Source of the DNA: Pseudokordiimonas caeni
GTDB lineage: Bacteria > Pseudomonadota > Alphaproteobacteria > Sphingomonadales > Kordiimonadaceae
Direction of reading: 5' to 3'
DNA: 64,000 nucleotides
Assembly: GCF_026719705.1 (NCBI RefSeq)
Contig: NZ_JAPPRR010000001.1
Location: 1 to 64,000, forward strand
Shown here: in pieces, positions 43,940 to 53,127 of the stretch
Numbering within the stretch: position 1 is the stretch's first letter
Layout: the number at the start of each line of letters is the position of its first letter
Program-made: the position numbers and the translations under genes
Notes under the pieces: model-generated
What the model was told of the DNA's origin: nothing
What the model saw: only the letters and a program-made list of their open reading frames with translations
Databases searched by the model: none

Positions 43940-45066
43940 GCGGCCCGCTCCCGCGCGTCACCGAACAGGCGAATCAGCGTCTCCCATTGGCGGCCTTCGT
44001 AAGTCTCGAAAAGCTGCCGCCCGGCGACGCCAAGCGCCATGATGTCATCCGGATTGTCCACCAGGCGAGCGAGGGCAGCGCCGTAGGCTTCCATATCGGC
44101 GAGCCGGTGGCCGGGATGGACGGGCCCGAGGCCGGTCATCGCGTCTTCGGTGGCCAGAAGCGGCTTGCCGAAGGCGAGCGCCTCGACCGATTTGATCTTG
44201 AGCCCGGTGCCGCCGATGTTCGGGTTCAGGATCAGGTCCATCTCCCGGTAAAAGTCGGTGGGGTCGGCAATGAAGCCGAGCCGCCGGAAGCCGCTTGCTT
44301 CGCCGGGCGGCGTCTGCCCGATCGCGCCGGCGAGGCAGAAGTCATGGGCGCTAGCGAGGCCGGGATGGCGGGCGAGCACGCGATTGAGTTCAGCAAGCGT
44401 GTGCTGGTTCACATAATTGTCGCTTGCCATGAAGCCGATCTTCAGCCGCTTCGGGTCGGCAGGGGCCTCAAGCGGCAGGAAACGCGGGCTTTCGATATGG
44501 CCGAGGATTTCAACGCGCGCCTTCGTGCGGCGTGCAAGTTCTGCCGCTTCCACATCCTGGATCGCGAGTACGGTGCCGGCACGGTCAAGCCCCTTGCCTT
44601 CAAGGGCGGGACTTGTGGAATACCAGCTCGGCTCCATGCCGCCGTCGCGCAGGCGCTTGTGGCGGTTGCCGAAAAGGTCGTGCGTATCGATGAAGGTGGG
44701 GATGCCGGCCGGCACGCCGGTCAGCCATTTCGAGAACCACACATAATTGGCGAGGCAGGCGCCGATCTGCCAGCGATCGATGATGCGGGCGGTGAGGGCG
44801 CAAAGCTCGTCCACATACCATTCATCAAGCCCGTGGTGGCGCCAGCGCGGCGGGCGGCGCTTGCCCTTGGCCTCGATGAGATAGACATGATCCCACGCCG
44901 CACGCATCGCATTTTCCTGTGCCGCCGTCAGCCCTTCAAGGGTCGCATGCACGAAATGGATTGTGTGGCCGAGTTCCTTCAGCGCAGTCAGCAGGCGGAA
45001 CACGCGGGCGCGGTTGCCGTGATTCTGTGGGTGCGAGGGAATGGGCGAGGTGACGAGGATATGCAA
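43936..45066 (-). CDS. GT4 family glycosyltransferase
   Basis: 376 residues. The N-terminal domain begins HILVTSPIPSHPQNHGNRARVFRLLTALKELGHTIHFVH. The middle has HDLFGNRHKRL and GTVLAIQDVEAAELARRT. The C-terminal domain contains LKIGFMASDNYVNQHTL, GFIADPTDFYREMDLILNPNIGGTGLKIKSVEALAFGKPLLAT (nucleotide-sugar/acidic motif). It is similar to the GT4 enzymes used in exopolysaccharide or protein glycan assembly. It is the second gene of the galE-led operon, 16 nt after galE. Confidence 0.88.
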   Translation of the reverse strand: MHILVTSPIPSHPQNHGNRARVFRLLTALKELGHTIHFVHATLEGLTAAQENAMRAAWDHVYLIEAKGKRRPPRWRHHGLDEWYVDELCALTARIIDRWQIGACLANYVWFSKWLTGVPAGIPTFIDTHDLFGNRHKRLRDGGMEPSWYSTSPALEGKGLDRAGTVLAIQDVEAAELARRTKARVEILGHIESPRFLPLEAPADPKRLKIGFMASDNYVNQHTLAELNRVLARHPGLASAHDFCLAGAIGQTPPGEASGFRRLGFIADPTDFYREMDLILNPNIGGTGLKIKSVEALAFGKPLLATEDAMTGLGPVHPGHRLADMEAYGAALARLVDNPDDIMALGVAGRQLFETYEGRQWETLIRLFGDARERAA

Positions 45067-45082
45067 GGATGTGTGCCCCGGT

Positions 45083-46075
45083 TCAGGCCGCTGCCGCGCG
45101 CGCCTGCAGGAAATGCCAGGCGTGGGCGATCATGTCGTCAAGTGCGGGCCAGTCGGGTGTCCAGCCAAGCACAGCGCGAGCAAGGGCCGGGTCGGCCACC
45201 AGCACCGGCGGATCCCCGGCGCGGCGGGCTTCCTCGGTCACCGGGATCGGATGACCGGTCACCCGGCGGGCGGCCTCGATCACCTGCCGCACCGAAAAGC
45301 CGCTGCCGCTGCCCAGATTGAAAGCCTCGACTGCAGGGCGGTCGCCGCCGGCTTCCAGCCGCTGCAGGGCGCGGACATGGGCGGCGGCAAGATCGGCCAC
45401 ATGCACATAGTCGCGCACGCAGGTGCCGTCAGGGGTCGCATAGTCGGTGCCGAACATGCGGATGGCGTCGCGCTTGCCTGCCGCGACCTCCAGCACCAGC
45501 GGGATGAGGTGGGTTTCAGGCTCGTGCCGTTCCCCGGCGCGGCCCTCCGGGTCGGCACCTGCAGCATTGAAATAGCGCAGGGCAATGGCCTGTAGCCCGT
45601 GGGCAGTGGCGGCATCGCGGATCATGCATTCGGCCGCCCATTTGGTCTGGCCGTAGGGGTTGACGGGTGCCTTCGGCAGGCCTTCAGTGAGCGGCGCATC
45701 GCCCGCCTGCCCGTAAACGGCGGCGGTGGAGGAAAAGACGAGCCTGTCCACGCCGTGATCCTTCATGGCGGAAAGGAGCGCTAGGCTGCCGCCGACATTA
45801 TTATCATAGAAGGCAAGCGGCTCGCGCACGCTGACACCGGCCTCGATCGACGCCGCGAAATGGATGACGGCCCCGATCCCGTGGGCGCTGAACACCCGGT
45901 CCAGCAGCGCGCGGTCGCGGATATCGCCGTGCACGAGCGGCACATCGCCCACCGCATCGGCATGGCCGTTGGAAAGATCGTCGATCACAACGGGTTGGTA
46001 GCCGGACGCCTTCAGGGCCAGGAGCGTGTGGGAGCCGATGAAACCTGCGCCGCCGGTCACAAGGATGGTTGTCAT
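45083..46075 (-). CDS. galE: UDP-glucose 4-epimerase
   Basis: 330 residues. The NAD-binding motif VTGGAGFIGSHTLLALK (5-21) is followed by DDLSNGH, the SSTAAVYG serine motif, the catalytic YGQTKWAAE tyrosine/lysine pair, ALRYFNAAGADPEG, and DGTCVRDYVHVADLAAAH. It interconverts UDP-glucose and UDP-galactose and so provides UDP-galactose for the glycosyltransferases that follow. It leads a minus-strand operon with promoter 46111-46138 and has a good SD (GAAGGGACACCC). Confidence 0.95.
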   Translation of the reverse strand: MTTILVTGGAGFIGSHTLLALKASGYQPVVIDDLSNGHADAVGDVPLVHGDIRDRALLDRVFSAHGIGAVIHFAASIEAGVSVREPLAFYDNNVGGSLALLSAMKDHGVDRLVFSSTAAVYGQAGDAPLTEGLPKAPVNPYGQTKWAAECMIRDAATAHGLQAIALRYFNAAGADPEGRAGERHEPETHLIPLVLEVAAGKRDAIRMFGTDYATPDGTCVRDYVHVADLAAAHVRALQRLEAGGDRPAVEAFNLGSGSGFSVRQVIEAARRVTGHPIPVTEEARRAGDPPVLVADPALARAVLGWTPDWPALDDMIAHAWHFLQARAAAA

Positions 46076-46110
46076 GGGTGTCCCTTCAACTGTCGATCCG
46101 GTTTTCGCGG

Positions 46111-46138
46111 ACCCTAACTATTGGTGGAGGCAAGTCAA
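46111..46138 (-). promoter_or_regulatory. Promoter of the galE operon
   Basis: On the minus strand: TTGACT (46133-46138), 16-bp spacer, TAGGGT (46111-46116). The predicted start is about 30 nt before the galE ATG. Confidence 0.5.
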
Positions 46139-46205
46139 GATCATGCACGCTTGCGCTCCCGTGTTGCGCAGACCTCTATATTTGGCTAAGTCCCGTTGAA
46201 CAGCC

Positions 46206-46223
46206 GTGCTGAAAGGGCAGCAC
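46206..46223. promoter_or_regulatory. Dyad in the galE / GT4 divergent region
   Basis: GTGCTG (46206-46211) and CAGCAC (46218-46223) form a 6-bp inverted repeat with a 6-nt spacer, 27 nt before the GT4 ATG. It could be an operator or a leader hairpin; no T tract follows. Confidence 0.35.
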
Positions 46224-46249
46224 TTCAATCCAACGATACCGGGTAACCC

Positions 46250-47482
46250 ATGCGCATTCTCTTTCATCACAACAATTTTCCGGGGCAGTATCGCCGCATC
46301 CTGAAATATCTGGGCACCAGGCGCGGTTACAAGATGAGCTGCCTGACGCTGTCGTCGAACCAGCAGGAAATCACCATCCCGCGGGTGAATTTCAAACCGC
46401 ACCGGCAGGCCAATCCGGGCGGCATGCATCCGTCCCTTCTCTATACCGAGAATGCGGTGCTCCACGGCCATGCCGCCTTCGCGGCGCTGCACGAAATGAA
46501 AAAGCGCAAGTTCAAGCCGGATATCATCCTCACGCATTCGGGCTGGGGCGCAAGCCTGTTTTTCAAGGATGTCTTCCCGGATGCCAAGCAGCTCAGCTAT
46601 TTCGAATGGTATTATAACGCCAGCAATTCGGACGTTTCCTTCGTCGCCCCTGAAAAGGCGCACGACCCGAACCAGCAGATGCGGATCCGGATGAAGAACA
46701 CGCCGATCCTGCACGATCTTGCCGCCATGGATTGGGGCCAGTGCCCCACCCATTATCAGCTCAGCCGCTTTCCGGCCCAGTTCCGGGACAGGATCAGCGT
46801 GCTGCACGACGGTGTCGATACCGGGTTTTTCTCGCCGGATGAAACGGCGGTGGTCGAGGTCGAGGGCAAGCGATTCTCGGCCGATGATGAAATCATCACC
46901 TATGTGGCGCGCGGAATGGAGCCCTATCGCGGGTTCCACCAGTTCATGGAGGCTGTCTCCATTCTGCAGAAGCAGCGGCCGAATCTGCAGGTGATCATCC
47001 TCGGTGCCGACAAGGTATCCTACAGCGCCGCCTGTCCGGTGGAGGGCAAGACCTACAAGGATCTGGCACTGGAAGCGTTCGAATTCGATCACGCCCGCCT
47101 GCATTTCCTTGGCCTGCAGCCCCTTGATGTCTTCCGCGACCTGATGCGGATCACCAGGGCGCATGTCTATCTGACCGTTCCCTTCGTCCTTTCGTGGTCG
47201 ATGATGGAAGCGATGGCCGCTGGTGCCCTTGTCGTCGGTTCGCGCACCGAGCCGGTGGAGGAAGTGATCGAGGACGGCAGGAACGGCCTTCTCGTCCCCT
47301 TCTTCGAGCCTGCAACGCTGGCAGAGACCGTTTGCCGGGTGCTTGCAGACCCCGCCGCACACGCGCCGCTGCGGAAAGCCGCGCGCGAAACCATCCTGGA
47401 GCGGTACGATATCAGGGATCTGTTGCCAAGATATGAAGAATTGATCGTATCTGTTGCAAACGGGTCACACTCCGGGGTCTAA
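46250..47482 (+). CDS. GT4 family glycosyltransferase, divergently transcribed
   Basis: 410 residues. The N-terminus RILFHHNNFPGQYRRILKYL and the FKPDIILTHSGWGASLFFKDVFPDAKQLSYFEWYY block are typical of a GT4 subgroup with FPGQ motif seen near exopolysaccharide and S-layer loci. The C-terminal domain has YVARGMEPYRGFHQFMEAVSIL, DKVSYSAACPVEGKTYKDL, and ARAHVYLTVPFVLSWSMMEAMAAGALVVGS with the acidic EPVEEVIEDGRNGLLVPFF motif. It stands alone, 170 bp from divergent galE and 244 bp upstream of the RTX gene, so it may modify the RTX protein or another surface glycan. Confidence 0.88.
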   Translation: MRILFHHNNFPGQYRRILKYLGTRRGYKMSCLTLSSNQQEITIPRVNFKPHRQANPGGMHPSLLYTENAVLHGHAAFAALHEMKKRKFKPDIILTHSGWGASLFFKDVFPDAKQLSYFEWYYNASNSDVSFVAPEKAHDPNQQMRIRMKNTPILHDLAAMDWGQCPTHYQLSRFPAQFRDRISVLHDGVDTGFFSPDETAVVEVEGKRFSADDEIITYVARGMEPYRGFHQFMEAVSILQKQRPNLQVIILGADKVSYSAACPVEGKTYKDLALEAFEFDHARLHFLGLQPLDVFRDLMRITRAHVYLTVPFVLSWSMMEAMAAGALVVGSRTEPVEEVIEDGRNGLLVPFFEPATLAETVCRVLADPAAHAPLRKAARETILERYDIRDLLPRYEELIVSVANGSHSGV

Positions 47483-47581
47483 GCAACAAAATTTTCAAGA
47501 CGGTATCTTTGGGTAGTTGAAAATTAAGCTGAAGGATGGTCATCTCTTCAGCGATTCAAGCGGCATAAGGTTGCGTCTTGG

Positions 47582-47642
47582 TTGACAAATAGTCGCCACG
47601 TGACAATTATGCGGTTGACATCGCTGGCAGCCACTAGCTAGA
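47582..47642 (+). promoter_or_regulatory. Tandem promoter of the RTX surface protein gene
   Basis: Two perfect TTGACA -35 hexamers lie 33 bp apart (47582-47587 and 47615-47620). The first has AATTAT 17 bp downstream (47605-47610); the second has GCTAGA after 16 bp (47637-47642). A leader of about 80 nt ends in a near-consensus SD (CAGGAGG). Doubled consensus promoters fit very high expression. Confidence 0.55.
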
Positions 47643-47726
47643 GGTTGTCGGTAGGGGGCATAATGCAAATAAAGAAGCGTTCGGCCTCGGTTTGAAAAAC
47701 GAGATTGCTTTTTCAGGAGGAAAGCT

Positions 47727-49724
47727 ATGGCAGATATTTACGGTTCGCCCGTGATCAACGATACCCTCGTGGGTACGTCGGCGGACGACAACTTCTACAG
47801 CTCGACCGGTAACGACAGCGTCAACGGCGGTCTGGGCAACGATACCCATCACTACGAAAACGGCAACGACACCGTCGACGGCGGCCTGGGTGATGACACC
47901 CTGGACCTGACCACCTTCCTCGACTGGGACCTTTCGGACCTCGTTGCGGCTGAAGCTGCTGACGATGGCCTCATCCTTGGTGGTGCTCCGTTCGACTGGA
48001 CGATCAACCTTGGCGGTGCCAACGGTATCGTGAACCTGCTGAACACCGAGTTCATCAAGCTCAACGACGCCACCATCGACCTCAGCAAGGACAACCTCTG
48101 GGATGGTACCGCTGTTCTCGGTTCGGACCAGTCGGATGGCGCTGACGACAACGACACTGCTTGGGAATCCGGTACGAGCGGCGCTCAGACCAACACCAAC
48201 CTTGCGGACGACGAAGCTACCATGTTCGACGTGTCGACTGGTTCGCTTGGTGACCTCGCTGGTTTCTCGATCCTTTCGGTTAATGGAACCGACGTTACCG
48301 ATGCTGCTGCCAACACCCTGACGGTTGCTGGTGGTTCGCTGGTTGTTGCTGCTGGCGCAACCCCGACAGCTGCTGTTTACGAAGCCACGGGCGTTGTAAA
48401 CCTGCGCGGCGGTTACAATGAAGTTGGTACCATTGATCTTGTCCTTACGGACGGTACCAACACCGTTAACTCGGAAGTCACCCTTGTTCATGTCGACCAC
48501 GACAACGTCCTGAACCAGTCGGCTGCTACGGCTGCTGTCAACATCAAGGGCGGTGACGACTATGATGGCGACGCAATGCGTGAAGCCATCACCGGTTCGG
48601 CTTTCGGTGATACCCTCGTTGGCGGCGGTGCGAATGACCTTATCCAGGCCGGCGCTGGCGACGACACCGTGTTTGCTGGCGAAGACAGCACCAACGGCGG
48701 CGATGACCTCGTTCAGGGTCAGGCCGGCGCCGACACCATCGGTGGCGGCTTCGGCAACGACATCCTCGTTGGTGACAGCATCGTTACCAAGACGACAGCT
48801 ACCTTCAACACCGACAGCACCACGAACGCTGGCGGCGGTAACACAGCTTCGGCTGTGACCACCGGTGCTGCAACCGACGGCTCGGACGTGATCTGGGGTG
48901 GTGCGGGCGATGACCTCATCATCACTGGTTCGTGGGATGATGCTGCAGGTACCGGCGACGACGGCATTGCTGATGCAACTGATGCTGCTGCTGAAGTTTT
49001 GGGCGTTGCAGCTGACGTTGCTTGGGCTGGTGCAGGCGACGACGTTGTTGTCGGTGCCGGTGGCGACGACATGCTCGGCGGCGGTCTCGGCGACGACGTG
49101 ATCTACGGCAACGACGGCGACGACACCATCTACGGCGGTGCCGATGATGGCGCGACCACCAATGCTGACGACATCTTCGGTGGCGCTGGCGATGACGTTA
49201 TCTACGCCGGTGTTGGCAATGACACCATTGATGGTGGTGACGGTGACGACACCATTTACAACGGCAAAGGTAACGACCAGGTGACCGCTGGCGAAGGCAA
49301 CGACATCCTCTGGGCTGGTGAAGGCAACGACACCTTCACGGGTGCTTGGGGCGCTTCGAACGCCAACCAAGCTGCTGAAGAAGCTCTTGACGGCGTTGAT
49401 GCAACCGCTGACTTCGACACCTACATGATCGTCAGCAACGGCGGTCAGGACACCATCCACGGCTTCGACAAGCTCGACAACGCTGCTTCGGTTAACGTTG
49501 ACGACATGGACGTTCTCGACTTCTCGAACGTGACCACCAAGTCGATCAACAACATCAGCGAACTGCTCGACATTGCCGACACGGGTGACTTCGGTCTCGG
49601 TGGTGCTGCGCTCGATCTGCAGATCAACCTCGGCGACGGCACTGTTCTCTACATTGCCGACTTCAACAACGCTGACCTGCAGGCAATCGCCAACGCTGGT
49701 AACGTGGTTTACAACGCCATCTAA
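47727..49724 (+). CDS. Highly expressed acidic RTX protein (S-layer or matrix protein candidate)
   Basis: 665 residues. The composition is extreme: Asp, Asn, Gly, Ala and Thr dominate, Lys is rare and Arg rarer, and no Cys was noticed. RTX nonapeptides occur at about 30-55, 288-345 and 430-540 (for example GGDGDDTIY, GNDGDDTIYGG, GGAGDDVIY), with non-repeat beta regions between and a C-terminus without signal peptide, as in T1SS substrates. Codon use differs from all neighbours (GCT, GGT, GTT, AAC, GAC favoured), the classic sign of very high expression. Strong tandem promoters, the SD and a terminator agree. A T1SS pair lies just downstream. An S-layer, biofilm-matrix or adhesin role is inferred; no enzyme domain is seen. 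Confidence 0.88.
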   Translation: MADIYGSPVINDTLVGTSADDNFYSSTGNDSVNGGLGNDTHHYENGNDTVDGGLGDDTLDLTTFLDWDLSDLVAAEAADDGLILGGAPFDWTINLGGANGIVNLLNTEFIKLNDATIDLSKDNLWDGTAVLGSDQSDGADDNDTAWESGTSGAQTNTNLADDEATMFDVSTGSLGDLAGFSILSVNGTDVTDAAANTLTVAGGSLVVAAGATPTAAVYEATGVVNLRGGYNEVGTIDLVLTDGTNTVNSEVTLVHVDHDNVLNQSAATAAVNIKGGDDYDGDAMREAITGSAFGDTLVGGGANDLIQAGAGDDTVFAGEDSTNGGDDLVQGQAGADTIGGGFGNDILVGDSIVTKTTATFNTDSTTNAGGGNTASAVTTGAATDGSDVIWGGAGDDLIITGSWDDAAGTGDDGIADATDAAAEVLGVAADVAWAGAGDDVVVGAGGDDMLGGGLGDDVIYGNDGDDTIYGGADDGATTNADDIFGGAGDDVIYAGVGNDTIDGGDGDDTIYNGKGNDQVTAGEGNDILWAGEGNDTFTGAWGASNANQAAEEALDGVDATADFDTYMIVSNGGQDTIHGFDKLDNAASVNVDDMDVLDFSNVTTKSINNISELLDIADTGDFGLGGAALDLQINLGDGTVLYIADFNNADLQAIANAGNVVYNAI

Positions 49725-49750
49725 TCCCAAGGGATTGGTAAAGATTGCGA

Positions 49751-49781
49751 AGGGAACCCCTCGGGGTTCCCTTTTGCTTTT
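49751..49781 (+). terminator. Intrinsic terminator after the RTX gene
   Basis: AGGGAACCCC (49751-49760) pairs with GGGGTTCCCT (49763-49772), followed by TTTTGCTTTT. It separates the abundant RTX mRNA from the transporter genes. Bases 49782-49984 hold no gene and no strong promoter, so the transporter is probably expressed at a low level by read-through or a weak promoter. Confidence 0.88.
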
Positions 49782-49984
49782 CGGACAGCGCGGCTGCTGG
49801 ATACGGCCGGCCCCCGCGGCTGGCGGGCCCTCGCGCGTCTATGGCATCGACATGCCGTGGGGCCTATGCTAACAGGGTCCAACCGTAGCGGCGTTTGTCG
49901 TGATCTCCGGCAAAGAGCTGCGGCATCGGCACAGGCCAGGGCCAGCCGCTGCCTTCGTTTTTCCCTGGCCGGAATCAAGACCAC

Positions 49985-51724
49985 ATGAGTTTGAGAAACG
50001 ATTTCGAAGCGGCACGGGCAACGCTCAAGCAGAGCTTCAAGAAAGTCGCTGGCTATTCCCTTCTGTCCAGCCTCTGTGTCCTTGCGATGCCGATCTATCT
50101 GGCGCAGGTCTATAACCGCGTGATCCCGTCCCACAGCCTCGAAACCCTTGTGGCGATCTTCGTGGCAGCGCTTGTTGTGCTCATCTCCTATGCGGTGTTC
50201 GATGCCGTGCGCCAGTATCTGCTGACGCGCGCCGCGCTGCATTTCGAAGGGGAACTCGCCGGGCTCGTGCTGGCCGGCGAAATGGCCCGCCAGTCGGACA
50301 CGAACAAACAGACAATCAATGATCTCGCCGTGGTGCGCGGCACCGTCGCCTCATCCGCGTTCGGCGCCCTGTTCGACCTGCCGGCACTGCCGTTTTTCAT
50401 GCTGCTCGTGTTTCTTGTCCACCCGGTCCTCGGCTTGGTGGTGCTCGCAGGCGGGGCAGCGCTTGTGGCGCTGGCGCTTTATGGCAATCGGCGCACCGGC
50501 CCGATGTCGGAAGATCTGTCGCGGCAGGTGCAGCTCGCCTCCCGCCGGCTTGAAGACCTTATGGCCTCGCAGGAACTGGTTCGCTCGCAGGGCCTGTACC
50601 GCGAAAGTGTGAAGGCCTGGGGGCGGCTCTATGCGCCCACCCTTACCGACTATCTCAAATCCTCGATTGCGTCGAACAGCTTCAGTTCCGCATCGAAGGC
50701 GGGCCGCCAGATCCTGCAGATACTCATCATCGGCGCCGGTGCGCTGCTGGTGATCGACAATCAGGCAAACGCGGGGGTCATCTTCGCCGCGTCGATCCTC
50801 GCTGGCCGCGCCCTCGCCCCGGTCGAGATGATCATCAGCACCTGGCGCCACCTGCGTGGCGGGCAGGAAGCATGGGCGCGGCTCACTGCGCGCATGGATG
50901 AACTGACGTTGCCCGAAAACCGCACGCCCCTGCCGCGCCCGAAAGGCCGGATCGAGATGGACCGCCTGATCTATACCCCGCGCCCCGGCCAGCCGCCGAT
51001 CCTGCGGGGCATTTCTGGCACCATCCAGGCGGGCGACTGCGTGGCGATCATCGGCCCCTCGGGTGCCGGCAAATCGACGCTTGCCCGCATTCTCGTGGGC
51101 TACATCGAACCGAGCCACGGCAAGGTGGCGCTGGACGGCCAGGAACTCAGTGTATGGGACCCGGTCGCCCGCGGCCTGCATGTGGGCTATATGCCCCAGC
51201 AGGTCAATTTCTTCGAAGCCAGCATCCGCGAGAATATCGCCCGGCTGCGCATGGATGACGATCCGGCCCTTGCGGTTCAGACGGCACAAAGCGTGGGCGT
51301 GCATGACATGATCCTGCGCTTCCCCGAAGGCTACGATACGCAGCTCAAGCGCGGTGCCTTCTGGCCTTCGGGCGGGCAGGCACAGCTGATTGCGCTGACC
51401 CGTGCCTTTTACGGATCGCCTTCGGTGCTGGTTCTGGACGAGCCGAACGCGGCACTCGACCAGCTTGGCGAGCGCATCCTGCACCATGCCCTGAAAATGG
51501 CCCGTGCGCGCGGCATGACCGTTGTGGTCGTCACCCAGCGTCCGAGCCTCCTGCAGGATGTGGACAAGATCATTGTGATGCGGGGCGGCGAAGTTTCCGA
51601 CTTCGGCCCGCGCGATGAAGTGCTGCAACGCCAGAAAGACGCTGCCGCCAAGGCTCTGCCACGTCGCGCGCCAAAGACACCGCCACCTGCCGCACCGGCG
51701 AACACAGCATCAGGGGAGGCTTGA
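49985..51724 (+). CDS. Type I secretion ABC transporter (permease-ATPase fusion)
   Basis: 579 residues. Six predicted membrane segments in 20-300 are followed by an ATPase domain: Walker A GPSGAGKSTLARIL (about 357-370), signature SGGQAQLIALTRA and Walker B VLVLDEPNAALD. There is no N-terminal C39 or C39-like domain, so it is of the PrtD/AprD (RTX protease/S-layer exporter) class, not the HlyB class. The C-terminus is Pro/Ala-rich. It is the inner-membrane motor for exporting the RTX protein through a TolC-like channel (not in this window). Confidence 0.93.
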   Translation: MSLRNDFEAARATLKQSFKKVAGYSLLSSLCVLAMPIYLAQVYNRVIPSHSLETLVAIFVAALVVLISYAVFDAVRQYLLTRAALHFEGELAGLVLAGEMARQSDTNKQTINDLAVVRGTVASSAFGALFDLPALPFFMLLVFLVHPVLGLVVLAGGAALVALALYGNRRTGPMSEDLSRQVQLASRRLEDLMASQELVRSQGLYRESVKAWGRLYAPTLTDYLKSSIASNSFSSASKAGRQILQILIIGAGALLVIDNQANAGVIFAASILAGRALAPVEMIISTWRHLRGGQEAWARLTARMDELTLPENRTPLPRPKGRIEMDRLIYTPRPGQPPILRGISGTIQAGDCVAIIGPSGAGKSTLARILVGYIEPSHGKVALDGQELSVWDPVARGLHVGYMPQQVNFFEASIRENIARLRMDDDPALAVQTAQSVGVHDMILRFPEGYDTQLKRGAFWPSGGQAQLIALTRAFYGSPSVLVLDEPNAALDQLGERILHHALKMARARGMTVVVVTQRPSLLQDVDKIIVMRGGEVSDFGPRDEVLQRQKDAAAKALPRRAPKTPPPAAPANTASGEA

Positions 51725-51726
51725 TC

Positions 51727-53103
51727 ATGGCTGAAGCAAAGAGCCTTGCGCCGGCCAACGATGCCAAGACGCCCGCAGTGATCCAGGACCAGTTCGACCG
51801 GCAGGGCCTGACCTCGTGGGCGGGCCACCTCATGGAACGGGATGACAAGATTCTCAAGCTCGGACGGCTGGTGATTCTGCTTGTTGTGGTTCTGGGTGGT
51901 ATCTGGGGTTCCACGATGAAGATCGGGGGGGCCGTCATTTCCCCCGGCCGCGTGATCGCGGAAGACCGCAACCGGGTCATCCAGCATCTGGAAGGCGGAA
52001 TCCTCAAGAGCATCAATGTGCGCGAAGGCGATTTCGTGACGGAAGGGCAGGTGGTTGCCGAGCTTGACGACACGCGCTCGGGCCCCGAGCTCGCGAACTT
52101 GCGGGTCCAGCGTGCCATCCTGCAGGCCCAGCTCCTGCGCCGCCGCGCCGAAGTGATGCTGAGCCAGACACTTGAATATCCGGCAGATTTCGGTGGCAAG
52201 GTTGCCGATCATCCCCGCGTTCTGGAAGCAGTGGCCAGCCAGAAAGCCGAATTCGATGCCTCGCGTGCAGCCATGCTTGCCGAACTCGAGGTTCTTGACA
52301 CCAGGATTTCGGCAAGGCGGAAGGATATCGTCGCTTACGGCGAGATGATCGACGCCCTGCAGGACCAGAATGCCCTATACAAGAAGGAACTGGCCGACTT
52401 CCAGGAACTGCTGGTGAAAGGCCTGATCCGCCGCACGCAAGTGTATGCCACCGAGCGCAAGGTTTCGGAAATGAATGCGCAGATTGCGGTGCGGGAACTT
52501 GATCGCCGTCAGGCTTCGAACGATATTGATGGCCTTGAAAGCGAAAAGCGGCAGGTTCAGCTCAATTATGTGAAAGACGCCAACCGGCTGGTGGTGGAAT
52601 TGCAGCGCGACCTGAACACGATGGATGAATCCATGGGCCGGCTTGAAGATTCGGTCAATCGGGCCAAGGTGAAGGCGCCCGTCGATGGCACGGTGTTCCG
52701 CATCAACGCCCGCACGCTCGGGGGAGTGATCAAACCGGCCGATCCGATCATGGAAATCTTCCCGAGGAACGATAACCTGACCGTCGAATCCTACGTACCC
52801 GTCAAGGATATCGAGCAGGTGTACAAGGGCCAGAAGGTGCGTGCCATCTTCCCGTCCAACCGCGAAAACCCGATGCAGCCGGTGAATGGCGAGGTGACTT
52901 ATGTCTCGCCTGACGCTGTCGTTTCAGAGAAATCGCCGGAAGGCACCTATATCGTGCATGTCAGCATCGATCCTGATCAGACCATTCAGGAAATCGTGCC
53001 GGGCAACGTGGCCGAGGTTTATTTCGTCACAGAGCCCAAAACCTTCTTCGGCTACATGGTTGAGCCGATCACACGATTTGCCTTCAGGGCGTTCAAGGGG
53101 TAA
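51727..53103 (+). CDS. HlyD/PrtE-type membrane fusion protein
   Basis: 458 residues from ATG 51727 (SD GGGGAGG). Membrane segment LGRLVILLVVVLGGIWGSTM is near 43-62, then the adaptor entry VISPGRVIAEDRNRVIQHLEGGILKSINVREGDFV, long coiled-coil hairpins (190-310) and a lipoyl/beta-barrel C-terminus ending VEPITRFAFRAFKG. It bridges the ABC transporter to the outer-membrane TolC channel. A single T1SS cassette of ABC plus adaptor next to a RTX gene is standard. Confidence 0.93.
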   Translation: MAEAKSLAPANDAKTPAVIQDQFDRQGLTSWAGHLMERDDKILKLGRLVILLVVVLGGIWGSTMKIGGAVISPGRVIAEDRNRVIQHLEGGILKSINVREGDFVTEGQVVAELDDTRSGPELANLRVQRAILQAQLLRRRAEVMLSQTLEYPADFGGKVADHPRVLEAVASQKAEFDASRAAMLAELEVLDTRISARRKDIVAYGEMIDALQDQNALYKKELADFQELLVKGLIRRTQVYATERKVSEMNAQIAVRELDRRQASNDIDGLESEKRQVQLNYVKDANRLVVELQRDLNTMDESMGRLEDSVNRAKVKAPVDGTVFRINARTLGGVIKPADPIMEIFPRNDNLTVESYVPVKDIEQVYKGQKVRAIFPSNRENPMQPVNGEVTYVSPDAVVSEKSPEGTYIVHVSIDPDQTIQEIVPGNVAEVYFVTEPKTFFGYMVEPITRFAFRAFKG

Positions 53104-53127
53104 GGCGCCCCGCTCGGGGCAGGGGGA

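Noticed and set aside
43987-45321. Plus-strand open frame of 444 codons opposite the GT4/galE genes
   Set aside because: It crosses the boundary between two minus-strand genes with clear motifs and has no recognisable domain.
46118-47362. Minus-strand open frame of 414 codons opposite the GT4 gene at 46250
   Set aside because: The composition is that of a shadow frame (Arg/His/Gln-rich, no motifs), while the plus strand encodes a full GT4 protein.
48600-49330. Regular short repeats resembling a CRISPR array
   Set aside because: The repeats are in-frame RTX nonapeptide codons of variable sequence, not identical direct repeats with unique spacers; no cas genes nearby.
47634-49730. Long minus-strand open frame (about 698 codons) opposite the RTX gene
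   Set aside because: It is a by-product of the strong codon bias of the RTX gene: low Arg/Lys and GNN-rich codons rarely give stops in the antisense frame. The translation has no domain and the plus-strand gene has SD, RTX repeats and terminator.
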